Source of the DNA: Vibrio bathopelagicus
Lineage (GTDB): Bacteria; Pseudomonadota; Gammaproteobacteria; Enterobacterales; Vibrionaceae
Length of the DNA stretch: 64,000 nucleotides
Assembly (NCBI RefSeq): GCF_014879975.1
Contig: NZ_CP062500.1
Coordinates: 1,488,001-1,552,000 of the forward strand
Direction: 5' to 3'
Shown: one piece after another, positions 9,301 through 24,300 of the stretch
Position numbering within the stretch: position 1 is the first letter of the stretch
Layout: each line of letters begins with the position of its first letter
Program-made: the position numbers and the translations under genes
Notes under the pieces: generated by a model
What the model was told of the DNA's origin: nothing
The model's input: the letters and a program-made list of their open reading frames with translations, nothing else
Database searches by the model: none

Positions 9301-12300
9301 ACTTATGACGGTGTCGTAAATACACTGGATCAAAGCATTTCAGGAGAACAGCAGTTCAGCTTCACAGAAGGTGAGTTGTTTATCACTCTTGAAGGTGAAA
9401 TGCGTTTTGAGCCGAATCGTAACTTAGATCACTTGGTGAGCGAAGACATCGTGAAATCGATTGTTGTAACCTCAAGTGACTTCGATAATGACTCTCTGAC
9501 TTCTACCGTAACGCTGACGATTACTGATGGTGATAACCCGACGATTGATGCTATTCCGAGCGTTACGCTTTCTGAAACGAATCTGAGTGATGGCTCTGCT
9601 CCAAGTGGCAGCGCGGTAAGCTCAACTCAAACCATCATTTTCACCAATCAAAGTGATGATGTGGTTCGTTTCCGTATTGAGCCTACTGAGTTCAATACTA
9701 ACGATGATCTTAAATCGAACGGTTTAGCCGTTGAGTTACGTGAAGATCCGGCAGGGTCGGGTGACTACATTGGTTTTACGACCAGTGCGACGAACGTCGA
9801 AACCACGGTATTTACGCTGAGTTTCTCTAGCACCACATTAGGTCAATATACCTTCACTTTGCTTGAAGCCTTGGACCACCAAGATGCCCGTGGCAACAAC
9901 GAACTTAGCTTTAATCTACCTGTTTATGCGGTAGACAGTGACGGCGATGATTCATTGATGTCTCCGTTAAACGTCACTATCGGCGATGATGTTCAAATCA
10001 TGCAAGATGGTGCGCTTAATATTACTGAGCCGACGGTCGCTGATTTAGCAGCAGGCACACCGACGACTGCTGTTTTCGATGTGATGCCAAATCAAAGTGC
10101 CGATGGCGCAACGGTGACGCAATTCACTTATGATGGCCAGCTTCGAACGCTTGACCAAAATGACAATGGCGAGCAACAGTTTAGCTTCACGGAAGGTGAG
10201 CTGTTCATCACGCTTCAAGGTGAAGTGCGTTTTGAGCCCAACCGCAATCTTGACCATACGCTGAACGAAGACATCGTGAAATCGATTGTGGTGACGTCTA
10301 GCGATTCCGATAACGATGTATTGACCTCAACCGTCACGCTGACCATTACCGATGGTGATGTCCCAACCATTGATAATGTTCCTGCTGTGAACTTGTCGGA
10401 AACAAATCTGAGTGATGGCTCAGCACCAAGTGGCAGTGCGGTTAGCTCAACTCAGGCTATTACTTACACTACTCAAAGTGATGATGTGACAAGTTTCCGC
10501 ATTGAACCAACGGAGTTCAATGTTGGTGGTACTTTGACATCAAATGGATTGGCCGTCGAACTGAAAGCTGACCCAACCACGCCGGGTGGTTACATCGGTT
10601 ATGTTACGGATGGTTCGAACGTTGAAACCAACGTGTTCACGATTAGTTTCTCGAGTACCAATTTAGGCCAATACACCTTCACCTTACTTGAAGCGCTAGA
10701 CCATGTAGATGGCTTAGCTAAGAATGATCTGACCTTTGAGCTTCCTGTTTACGCCGTCGATAGCGATGGCGATGACTCGTTGGTGTCTCAACTGAATGTG
10801 ACCATCGGTGATGATGTCCAAATCATGCAAGGTGGTACGTTAGATATTACTGAGCCAAACCTTGCAGACGGCACAATCACAACCAATACCATCGATGTGA
10901 TGCCAGATCAAAGTGCCGATGGTGCGACGATCACTCAGTTTACTTATGACGGTCAAGTCCGCACTCTGGATCAAACGGACAATGGTGAGCAGCAATTTAG
11001 CTTCACAGAAGGTGAGCTGTTCATCACTCTTGAAGGTGAAGTACGCTTCGAGCCCAATCGTAATCTAGACCACTCGGTTAGCGAAGACATCGTGAAATCG
11101 ATTGTGGTCACTTCAAACGATTCAGACAACGATACGGTGACGTCAACAGTTACGCTGACGATTACTGATGGCGACATACCGACCATTGATGCGGTGCCAA
11201 GCGTTACTTTGTCTGAAACCAATCTTACGGATGGCTCAGCTCCGAGTGGCAGCGCAGTAAGCCAAACTGAGACGATTACTTTCACCAATCAAAGTGATGA
11301 TGTAGCGAGTTTCCGCATTGAACCAACCGAGTTTAATGTAGGTGGTGCTCTGACGTCTAATGGTTTTGCAGTCGAGATAAAAGAAGATTTGGCTAATCCG
11401 GGAACCTATATCGGTTTTGTTACCGATGGCTCGAACGCTGAAATCCCAGTATTCACGATTGCCTTCTCTACGAGTACGCTAGGCGAATACACCTTTACCT
11501 TGATTGAAGCGTTAGATCATGTGGATGGTTTAGATAAGAACGATCTGAGTTTCGATCTGCCTGTTTATGCGGTTGATACAGACGGCGATGATTCACTGGT
11601 GTCTCAACTGAATGTGACCATCGGTGATGATGTCCAGATCATGCAAGACGGTACGTTAGATATCGTTGAGCCAAACCTTGCAGACGGCACAGTCACGACC
11701 AATACCATTGATGTGATGCCAAACCAAAGTGCTGATGGCGCGACGATCACGCAGTTTACTTATGACGGTGTCGTAAACACTCTGGATCAAAGTATTTCAG
11801 GCGAGCAGCAATTCAGCTTTACGGAAGGTGAGCTGTTTATCACCCTTGAAGGTGAAGTGCGCTTTGAGCCGAATCGTAACTTAGACCACTCGGCGAGCGA
11901 AGACATCGTGAAATCGATTGTTGTAACCTCAAGCGACTTTGATAACGACTCTTTGACTTCTACCGTAACGCTGACGATTACTGATGGTGATAATCCGACT
12001 ATTGATGCGGTGCCGAGCGTATCACTTGAAGAAGCTAATCTTGCTGATGGTTCCACGCCAAGTGGTCGTGCGGTTAGCCAAACGGAAACCATCACTTTCA
12101 CTAATCAAAGTGACGATGTTGAGAAATTCCGTTTAGAACCAAGTGAATTTAATACTAATAATGCGCTTAAGTCCGATGGCTTGATCATTGAGATACGAGA
12201 AGAACCAACAGGATCAGGCAATTACATTGGTTTCACGACCGATATTTTGAATGTCGAAACCACGGTATTTACTCTCGATTTCAGCAGCACTACTTTGGGT

Positions 12301-15300
12301 GAATATACCTTTACGCTTCTAGAAGCCATTGACCACACGCCTATTCAAGGTAATAACGACTTAACATTCAACTTGCCAGTTTACGCTGTCGATAGCGACG
12401 GTGATGATTCGCTAATGTCGCCACTGGCAGTAACTATCACTGATGATATTCAAGTGATGGTTAATGACTCTCTCACAATTGAAGAGCCAACGGTTGCAGA
12501 CTTGGCTGCGGGTACACCGACAACGACGACCGTTAATGTACTGGATGAAGAAGGTGCTGATGGCACGACCATTACTCAGTTTACTTACGATGGTGGAGCG
12601 GTATTAACGCTTGACCAAAACGATACGGGTGAGCAGAAATTCGTGGTTGCTGACGGGGCATTGTATATCACTCTGCAAGGTGATATTCGTTTCGAACCAA
12701 GTCGTAACCTTGACCATACTGGTGGCGATATCGTTAAGTCGATAGTCGTAACTTCCAGTGATTCCGATAGCGATCTTGTGTCTTCAACGGTCACGCTAAC
12801 CATTACTGATGGAGATATTCCAACCATTGACACAGTGCCAAGCGTTACGCTGTCAGAAACGAATCTGAGTGATGGTTCTGCTCCGAATGCCAGTGCGGTG
12901 AGTTCAACTCAAACCATTACCTTTACTAACCAAAGTGATGACGTGACGAGTTTCCGCATTGAACCGACTGAGTTTAATGTTGGTGGTGCTCTGAAATCGG
13001 ACGGATTGGCGGTTGAGTTGAAAGCGGACCCAACCACACCGAGTGGCTATATCGGCTTTGTGACAACGGCTCCGAATGTTGAAACTAACGTGTTTACGAT
13101 TAGCTTCTCGGGTACTAATTTAGGCCAGTACACCTTCACCTTACTTGAAGCGTTGGATCATGTAGATGGCTTAGCGAAGAATGATCTGAGCTTTGACCTT
13201 CCGGTTTACGCCGTTGATAGCGATGGTGATGACTCACTGGTGTCTCAACTTAAAGTCACCATCGGTGATGATGTACAGGTTATGCAAAACCAAGCGCTTA
13301 ATATTATTGAGCCAACGGTCGCTGATTTGGCTGCGGGTACTCCGACGACAGCCACTGTTGATGTGATGCCTAGTCAAAGTGCCGATGGCGCGACAATCAC
13401 TCAGTTTACTTACGATGGCGGGACGGCAATAACACTCGACCAAAATGATACGGGTGAGCAGAAGTTTGTCTTTGCTGAAGGTTCACTGTTCATTACCTTG
13501 CAAGGTGAAGTTCGCTTCGAACCCAACCGCAACCTGGACCACACGGTTAGTGAAGACATCGTGAAGTCGATTGTGGTGACCTCAAGCGATTTAGATAACG
13601 ATGTGGTGACGTCAACGGTTACTCTGACGATTACCGATGGTGATATCCCAACCATTGATGCCGTACCAAGCGTTACCTTGTCTGAAACCAACCTTAGTGA
13701 CGGTTCTGCGCCAAGCGGCAGCGCTGTAAGTCAAACTGAGACGATTACTTTCACCAATCAAAGTGATGATGTGACCAGTTTCCGTATTGAACCTACTGAA
13801 TTCAATGTCGGCGGTGCACTGAAATCAAATGGTTTTTCAGTCGAGATAAAAGAAGATTCAGCTAATCCAGGTACTTACATTGGCTTCATTACCGATGGTT
13901 CAAATACTGAAATACCAGTGTTCACCATTAGCTTCTCGACCAGCACGTTGGGTGAATACACCTTTACTTTGCTGGAAGCGTTAGACCATGTAGATGGCTT
14001 AGATAAGAACGACCTGAGTTTTGATCTTCCAGTGTACGCAGTTGATAGCGATGGCGACGATTCATTGGTGTCTCAACTGAATGTGACCATTGGTGATGAT
14101 GTTCAAATCATGCAAGACGGTACGTTAGGTATCACTGAGCCAAATCTTGCAGACGGAACAATCACAACCAACACCATTGATGTGATGCCAAATCAGAGTG
14201 CTGATGGCGCGACGATCACTCAGTTCACTTATGACGGCGTCGTAAACACACTGGATCAAAGCATCGTAGGTGAGCAGCAATTCAGTTTCACAGAAGGTGA
14301 GTTGTTTATTACTCTGCAAGGCCAAGTGCGCTTTGAACCGAATCGCGACCTTGACCATTCAGTTAGCGAAGACATCGTGAAGTCGATTGTCGTTACTTCA
14401 AGTGATTTTGATAACGATCCTGTGACTTCAACCGTAACGCTAACCATTACTGATGGTGATATTCCAACTATCGATGCGGTGCCAAGCGTTACGCTCTCTG
14501 AAACGAATTTGACGGACGGTTCTGCGCCAAGCGGTGGTGCGGTGAGTCAAACGGAGACGATTACTTTTACCAACCAAAGTGATGATGTGGTTCGTTTCCG
14601 TTTGGAACCAACCGAGTTCAACACTAATGATGCACTTAAATCGAATGGTTTAGCGGTCGAACTGCGTGAAGCCCCTCAAGGCTCTGGTCAGTATGTTGGT
14701 TTTACTACCAGTTCGTCTAATGTGGAGACGACAGTATTTACGCTGGACTTTAACTCCGGAACCTTAGGCGAATACACATTTACCTTAATTGAAGCTCTGG
14801 ATCATCAAGATGCACGTGGCAACAACGATTTAAGCTTTAATCTGCCTGTGTATGCGGTTGATAGTGATGGCGATGACTCGTTAGTTTCTCAGCTTGGCGT
14901 GACCATTGGTGATGATGTGCAATTGATGCAAGACGGCACAATCACCAGTCGTGAGCCGGCATCAAGTGTTGAAACATCGAATACCTTTGATGTGATGCCA
15001 AACCAAAGTGCTGATGGAGCCAAAGTCACTTCATTCGTTTTCGATGGTAACACTGCAGAAAGCCTTGATTTGAATGTGAATGGTGAACAAGAGTTTGTCT
15101 TCACGGAAGGCTCGGTATTCATTACGACGGAAGGTGAGATACGTTTTGAGCCTGTGCGTAATCAAAATCATGCTGGTGGTGATATTACCAAGTCGATTGA
15201 GGTGACGTCTGTTGACCTCGATGGCGATATTGTCACATCGACCGTGACACTTAAGATTGTTGATGGTGACCTTCCTACAATCGACCTTGTTCCTGGAATT

Positions 15301-18300
15301 ACGTTATCTGAAGTGGATCTGGCTGATGGCTCTGCCCCAACGGGCAACCCAGTAACGATGACACAAACCATTACTTACACTGTAGGTAGTGACGACGTAA
15401 GTCATTTCAGAATTGACCCTACGCAGTTCAATACTTCAGGGGCTTTGAAATCAAATGGCCTAGATGTCGAAATAAAAGAGCAGCCAGCTAATTCTGGTCA
15501 TTACATTGGCTTCGTCAAAGACGGTTCTAACGTAGAAAGCAATGTCTTCACGATCAGCTTCTCGACGAGTAATTTAGGGCAATACACGTTCACACTGCTT
15601 GAGGCATTAGATCATGCAGATGGATTACAAAACAATATACTAAGCTTCGATGTGCCTGTGTTAGTGGTTGATGCGGATGGTGATGATTCTGCAATGTCGC
15701 CAATGACAGTTGCGATCACCGATGACGTACAAGGTGTTCAAGATGGTACCTTGAGTATCACTGAACCTTCATTAGCTGATTTGGCATCGGGTACGCCACC
15801 AACGACGCCAATCATTGATGTTATGCCAACGCAGAGTGCTGATGGCGCGAAAGTGACACAGTTTACTTACGATGGTGGTACAGCTGTAACGTTAGACCCA
15901 AGCATCGCCACAGAACAAGTCTTTACCGTAACCGATGGCTTGCTGTACATCACTATTGAAGGGGAGGTTCGTTTTGAGCCGAGCCGAGATCGAGACCATT
16001 CATCTGGCGATATCGTAAGAACGATTGTCGTTACCACCGGTGACTTTGATAACGATACAGATACTGCAGATGTCACTTTGACGATCAAAGACGGTATCGA
16101 TCCAGTAATTGACGTGGTTCCAGATGTTAACTTATCGGAAGTTAACCTAGCGGATGGCTCGACACCAACTGGTTCTCCGGTCAGTTCGACTCACACAATT
16201 ACGTATACAGAAGGCAGTGATGATTTTAGTCACTTTAGAATTGCGACCAACGAATTCAATCCTGGCGATCTGTTGAAATCAAGTGGTCTTGTTGTTCAAC
16301 TAAAAGAAGATCCTGCTTCTACAGGTGACTACATTGGTTATACCGATGACGGTATGGGTAACGTTACCGATGTATTTACCATTAGCTTTGATAGTGCAAA
16401 CAAAGCTCAGTTTACATTTACCTTAATCGAGGCACTCGATCATCTTGATGGCGTGCTTTACAACGATCTCACGTTCCGTTTACCGATCTATGCCGTTGAT
16501 ACAGATGATTCTGAATCAACGAAACGCGATGTGGTGGTTACGATAGAAGATGACCTCCAGCAAATGCAAGATGGCTTCCTGACCATTACTGAGCCTAATA
16601 CTGGTACTCCTACAACGGCTACAGTTGATGTGATGCCAATACCAAGTGCAGACGGTGCGACTATTACGCAGTTTACGTACGACGGTGGCTCTGCAATTAC
16701 TCTGAATCAAAGTATCAGCAGTGAACAAGAATTTGTTTTCACTGAAGGTTCATTGTTTGTGACATTAGATGGTGATGTAAGGTTCGAACCAAACCGAAAC
16801 CTTGATCACTCTGCGGGCGACATTGTTAAATCGATAGTGTTCACCTCTTCAGACTTTGATAACGATATCTTCTCATCAAAAGTCACTCTCACCATTGTTG
16901 ATGGTGATGGACCAACAATAGACGTTGTGCCGGGTGTGGCGTTGTCAGAAAGCTTACTGGCTGACGGTTCAACGCCTAGCGTAAACCCTGTGAGTATGAC
17001 TCAAACCATTACTTCACTTGCAAGCAGTGATGATATTGCTGAAATAGTGGTGGAAGTAGGGCTGTTCAATACTAACGGCGCGTTGAAGTCGGATGGCTTG
17101 TCACTGAGTTTACGTGAAGAGCCTGCAGGTTCAGGTGACTACATAGCATTCACGACGGATAGTTCGGGTGTTGAGAAAATCATATTCACTCTGGATTTTG
17201 ATGACACGAATCCGAGCCAATATACGTTTACTCTGCTTGAACGTTTAGATCATGTTGATGGTTTAGGAAATAACGCTCTGAGTTTTGATCTTTCGGTTTA
17301 TGCGGAAGATATTGATGGTGATGTTTCGGTATCGAAACCGCTTACTGTCACTATTACCGATGATGTTCAGTTGATGCAATCAGGTGCACTCAACATCACT
17401 GAACCTACGACGGGAACACCTACCTCAACAGTGTTTGATGTGATGCCTGCTCAAAGTGCAGATGGCGCAACTGTTACTAAGTTTACCTATGGCAGCCAAC
17501 CGGAACAGTCTCTGGTGCAAACTAACACGGGTGAGCAAGAATTTGTGTTCACGGAAGGCTCTCTGTTCATGACTCTTGAAGGTGATGTACGTTTCGAGCC
17601 AAACCGCAATCTAGACCATTCTGCTGGCGACATCGTTAAGACCATTACGGTGACATCGGAAGATAAAGATGGCGATATTGTCACTTCGACAGTGACGCTG
17701 ACTATTGCTGATGGCGCGCCGCCAGTCATCGACACTGTACCAACGGTTGCATTGGAAGAAGCGAATTTAGTCGATGGCTCTTCACCGGGGTTACCTGTGA
17801 GCCAAACTGAAACCATTACTTTCACAGCAGGAAGTGATGATGTGAGCCACTTCCGTATTGATACCACTCAGTTCAACACATCTGGCGAGCTGAAAGCGGA
17901 TGGTTTGGTGGTTCAGCTAAAAGAAGATCCTCTGAACAGCGATAATTATATTGGTTACGTTGAAAGCGGCGGTGTCCAAACGGATATATTTACCATCACT
18001 TTTAGTAGTGTGGTGCTAGGCGAATACACCTTCACTCTTCTGGAAGAGTTAGATCATCTGCCTGTACAAGGAAATAACAATCAAATTTTCACTTTACCAG
18101 TGATTGCTGTCGACCAAGACAATACTGATTCAGTGGTGAAATCTCTGACAGTGACCATTACCGATGATGTTCCTACGATCACTGATACGACTGTAGCAAG
18201 TACGTTTGTGGTTGATGAAGATGATTTAGGCACTCTGGCACAAGCGACGGGGTCATTTGTAACCACAGAAGGTGCAGACCAAGTTGAGGTTTACGAGCTG

Positions 18301-21300
18301 CGTAATATCTCAACGCTGGAAGCAACGCTATCGTCGGGTAGTGAAGGTATTAAGATCACCGAAATTACCGGTGCAGCGAACACAACCACCTACCAAGGGG
18401 CAACCGATCCGAGTGGAACGCCAATTTTTACCTTGGTACTGACTGACGATGGATCTTACACGTTTACCTTGCTGGGTCCTCTAAACCATGCCACCACACC
18501 GAGCAACCTAGATACATTAACAATACCGTTTGATGTTGTTGCCGTTGACGGTGATGGCGATGATTCGAACCAATATGTATTGCCGATAGAGGTGCTAGAT
18601 GATGTGCCTGTGATGACCGCTCCGACCGGTGAGACGGTTGTTGATGAAGACGATCTTACAGGTATTGGTTCGGATCAATCGGAAGATACCATCATCAATG
18701 GACTGTTCACTGTCGATGAAGGTGCCGATGGCGTTGTGAAATATGAACTGGTTGATGAAGATTTGGTTCTGACGGGCTTAACCTCTGATGGAGAAAGCTT
18801 AGAGTGGTTAGCTGTTTCACAGGTCGGTACAACATTTACCTATGTTGCTCAAACCGTGACGAGTAATGAAGCGGTGTTTGAGATTACTTTCGATACCTCG
18901 GATAACAGCTATCAGTTTGAATTGTTTAAACCTCTTAAACACCCTGATGGTGCCGATGAAAACAACATCGAACTTGGTTTCTCAGTTGTGGCTGAAGACT
19001 TTGACCAAGACCAATCAAACGCAATCGATCTGAAAATCACGGTAACTGATGATGTTCCATTAGTAACAACACAGTCGATTACTAGTATTGAAGGTCAGAA
19101 TTACGATGGTTCTAAAGTCGATATGTTTGCCAGTGCGACGGATGTTGGTGCTGATGGTGCGGTACTGAGCCGAATTGAAGGGATTTCAAGTAATGGTGCT
19201 GATATTGTTTTCCGTACTGGGAACAACGGGCCATACAGCAGCGGCTTTGATTTAAATAGTGGCAGCCAAGTGGTTCGAGTCTACGAGCAAACGAATGGAG
19301 GAACTGATACTCGTCAGCTTGGTCGATTACGTATCAACTCAGATGGTGAGGTTGAATTCAGAGCTAACGGTTATCTAGATCATGACGGTCTTGACGCCAT
19401 CAACTTTTCGATTAACGTGATTGCGACGGATGGAGACTTAGACACCTCTGAAACTCCGTTAGATATAACGATTACTGATAGGGACTCTACGAGAATCGCG
19501 CTGAAAGTGACGACCTTCGAGGATGCGGGTAGAGACTCAACCATACCTTATGCAACAGGCGATGAGCCGACTCTTGAGAATGTTCAAGATAACCAAAGTG
19601 GTTTGCCTAATGCACCAGCTCAGGTTGCGCTGCAAGTTAATCTCTACGACCAAGATAACGCTGAATCTATTGGTCAGCTAACGATTAAAAGCCCGAACGG
19701 AGGTGACAGTCACCAAGGTACTTTTTATTACTTTGATGGTACCGACTACATTGAATTAGTGCCTGAGTCAAATGGTAGCATTATATTTGGTTCTCCTGAA
19801 CTCGAACAAAGCTTTGCCCCAAACCCGAATGAACCGAGACAAACTATTGCGACGATAGATAACCTGTTCTTTGTTCCGGACCAACACGCTAGTTCGGATG
19901 AAACTGGTGGGCGAGTTCGTTATGAGCTTGAAATTGAGAAAAATGGCAGTACAGATCACACCGTTAATTCAAACTTCAGAATTGAGATTGAAGCTGTAGC
20001 TGATATTGCGACTTGGGACGACACCAGTAGCACGTATCAGTATCAAGTGAACGAAGATGAAGACAATGTCACGCTGCAGTTGAACGCAGTTTCACAAGAT
20101 AACAGCCAAACTGAAACCATCACCTATGAGCTTGAAGCTGTTCAAGGTGACGGGAAGTTTGAGCTTCTTGACCAAAATGGCACAGTGCTTACGCCAGTTA
20201 ATGGTGTTTATATCATCGCATCTGCTGATATCAATAGCACCGTAGTTAACCCTATTGATAACTTCTCTGGGCAAATTGAGTTTAAAGCGACAGCGATTAC
20301 TGAAGAAACGCTTAACCCATACGATGATTCAGCCAACGGTGGAGCAAACGACAAGACAACCGCTCGCTCTGTCGAACAAAACATCATTATCGATGTAACT
20401 GCTGATGCTGACCGAGGTGCATTTAGTGTTAATCGTATTCAGATCAACGAAGACAATATTGACGATCCTGATTACATCGGTCCTTTGGACAATAAAGACG
20501 CCTTTACGTTAGACGAAGTCATTACCATGACCGGGTCGATTGATACTGATGGTTCTGAAGAACTGTTTGTTCGTATCAGCAACATTACCGAAGGTGCGGT
20601 GCTTAGCAGTACTGACAGCAATGTAACCATAGACACTTTGACTATTAACGGGGTTGTTTACCAAGAAATTGCTTATGCTGACTTAGCCAAAATCGAAGTT
20701 ACACCGACGAAACACAGCAATGAAGATTTTACTTTCGATGTGACGGGGGTGGTTAAAGATACCGCGAGCTTGTCTACTGGTTCACAAGTCGATGAGGAAA
20801 TTCTAGATACTAAGACGGTGAACGTTGCAGTTAAAGGTGTCGCCGATATTCCATATGGTGGCACTAACGGGACGGGTTGGTCTGAAATAACCGATGGTAG
20901 TGGCAGTGGGGTTCAAACCACAATTCAAGAGAGTCAAAATGGCGATAACTTTGCTGTTTTAGATTTTACTGTGTTGTCTGGTGAGAGAAAGCCTGATGAT
21001 CCTTCAGATCCGCCTTTAACCGGGGATGGCTCTGAGGCAGTTACTGTTATCTTGTCGGGGATCCCTGATGGAGTGGTGATTGAAGATGGTGATGGTACCG
21101 TCATTGACCTCAATTTTGTCGGTTATGAAGTTGGGGCTGATGGTAACCCTGATCTTAATAAGCCTATCTATGAAGCGAATATTACTGAGTTTGGCCAAAC
21201 CTCTGGCATCAGGATTAGACCTGTCGATTCGTCTACCGAGAATATTCATATTCAAGCTAAAGTAATCGTCACAGAAAACGATGGTCATACACTCTCGTTT

Positions 21301-24300
21301 GACCAAGAAGTACGGGTACTTGTTGAACCTAGAATCGACACCTCAGCGACGTACAATACTGTAACTAACGGAAATGAAGATACGGCTATCAATATCGATT
21401 GGCACCCTGAGGGGAGCGACTATATTGATGATGACGAACATTTCACCTCAATTCTCATCAGTGATATCCCGAATGATGTTTCGAGTGTTGTCGTTAATGG
21501 CGATGTTACATGGGTTTACGATGCAACAGCAGGGACTTTAACCATCACTCCGAAGAGTGGTCAAACGGCAGAAGACTTTACTCAGATTGCGCTGAACAAT
21601 AACTTTATCCAAATAACGCCAGCTCAAGATTCAAGTACCGACTTTACACTCGATACAGTAGTGATGATTGAAGAGCGAGATCATGAGTACGTTGATACAG
21701 CTAACCCAGGTGAAGGTATTGCTACCGCAACAATTACAGGCTCTATTGATGTGCGCGTGCGCCCAGTTGTTGAGCCTGAAGATGCGAACAATAAACTGGT
21801 TGTTGCTAACGAAGATGGATCTGGAGACTTATCGACTATCGTCGCTGACGCGAATGGCGTGATCAAATTTACCACTAACAGCGATAACCAGACCACAGAT
21901 GGTAGCGGTACTGAAATCTGGGACGGCGAATATGTTGTTCGTTACCAAGAAACCGACTTGAGCACGGTTGAAGAGCAAGTCGACGAAGTGATCATCCAAC
22001 TGACTAATACAGATGGCTCAGTGTTGGCAGATGATGTATTGAGTCAGTTGTTGGTAACTGGTGCTGTGTATGAAGGTGGTGGCCGATGGGTGGTGACTAA
22101 TGAAGATGCTTTTAGTATCAGCGCACCCCGAGGATTAGATTTCACGCCAAACGATGACACTGATGATGTTGTTGGTGATTTTAATGATATCAAGATGACA
22201 CTTTATACATTGGTGTCGGATCCTGGCGATGCTAATAACGAAACGTCTGCGCAAGTGCAACGCACAGGAGAAGTAACGCTTTCTTACCCTGAGGTTCTGA
22301 CCGCTCCTGATAAGGTGGCTGCAGCGATCTCTATTGTGCCTGACAGCGTTATTGATGCCATCGAAGATACACAGCTCGAGCTTGGTACAGCCCTAAACAG
22401 CTTAATTACCTTCTCGGGTGAAGATGATTCGACTGACCAAGTAACGATCGTTATCGATGACAGCATCACTATAAATCCAGGGACGCCAAATGAGGTCACC
22501 TTCCCAATTAGCGTATCAGGCAGCAGCGATGTTGATTTCGTCAACGGAAAGTATGTATTTGAGACGACCGTAGATCAGGGCGTTTCAACAGACTTTACTG
22601 GGTTATTACTCAATTTACCTGCAGATTATTCAGGTGACTTTAGATTGCCAATCTCGATAGTGACTAAAGATCTTCTATCGGGTGATGAGAAGACGTTAGA
22701 CACAGAGGTGATTATTAAGGTAGCACCTGATGCAGAAACGGATCCAACGATTGAAGTTAATGTCGTAGGTTCTCTTGATGATGCCTTTGATCCTGTCGAT
22801 ACGGATGGTCAAGCCGGACAAGATCCTGTGGGTTACGAAGACACCTATATTCAGCTCGACTTCAACTCGACCATTTCGGATCAGGTTTCAGGCCTCGAAG
22901 GTGGCCAAGAAGAGTTTACGTCCATTACATTAACCTTGGACGACCCTTCTATAGGCGCATTTTATGACAATGCGGGTTCCTCATTAGGTACATCTGTTAC
23001 GTTTAATCAGGCTGAAATAGCGGCTGGTGCGCTAGATAATGTGCTCTTTAGGGCAATAACAAACTACCCGACTGGAAACGACATCAATCAAGTACAAGTC
23101 AACGTTAGTGGTACAGTCACAGATACTGCGACTTATAATGATTCAGCTTCACCTGTAGGTACGGCAACGGACTCTGATACTTTCAACACAAGCGTTAGTT
23201 TTGATGTTGTCCCTGTTGTTGATGACGTTCTGGTTACTGGTCCTGGCAGCAACCCAGATATCATTGAAATTACAGGTAACGAGGATCAGTTGATTTCGTT
23301 GGCTGGAACTGGGCCTGTATCGATAGCTCTGACGGATTTGGATGGCTCCGAACAGTTCGTGTCAGTTAAGTTTACGGATGTGCCAGATGGCTTCTTGATG
23401 AGTGCAGATGCTGGTTCGGCATACACAGTGAAAAATAATGGTGGGGGTGAGTGGAGTGTGCAACTTCCTCAAGCTTCAGGGTTGTCATTTGACCTGAGTG
23501 AGATATCGATCTTGCCGCCTAAAGATTTCAGTGGTACTGCCGAGTTTGGTGTCGAAGTCTTTACTCAAGAATCTCTACTGGGGATTCCAACGGCTGCGGC
23601 AAACTTGCCGAGCTTCCAATTGCATGTTGTGCCTGTCGGTGATGATGTTGATACCAATCCGACCGACTCTGTAACAGGTAATGAAGGGCAAAACATTGAT
23701 ATAGAGATCAACGCGACCATTTTGGATAAAGAGTTGTCTGCCAGTGGTAGCGGTATCTATTCCGAAAATGCGCCAGAAACGCTTCGAGTCGAAGTTGCGG
23801 GTGTTCCTCAAGATGCCTCAATTTACTACCCAGACGGAACTACCTTGGGGAGTTATGACCCAGCGACACAGATCTGGACACTGGATGTTCCAGCTCAATC
23901 GCTTGACAAGATCGTATTCAATTCTGGTGAGCATAACAGTGATACAGGCAATACGCTGGGCATTAATGGCCCATTGCAGATTACAGTGCGCTCTGTAGAT
24001 ACTGACGCTGATAACGCGGAATATTTAGGTACACCAACGAGCTTCGATGTTGATTTAGTCATTGATCCTATCAACGATCAACCAACGTTTGTGAACGTGA
24101 CGAATATCGAGACGCCGGAAGACATCAGTGTTGCAATAGATAACTTTAGTATCTACGACGTGGATGCTAATTTTGATAACCCAGACGCGCCGTATGTGCT
24201 GACGCTTAAAGTCGACCAAACATTACCAGGTGCGCAGGGGGTGTTTGAATTTACAAGCTCACCTAATGTGACTTTTGCACTACAACCTGACGGCTCATTA

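Noticed and set aside
8715..18266. Many long minus-strand open frames inside the adhesin gene
   Set aside because: They recur at the same place in each repeat unit, show Ser/Val-rich low complexity, and mirror codon bias of the forward gene. They are shadows.
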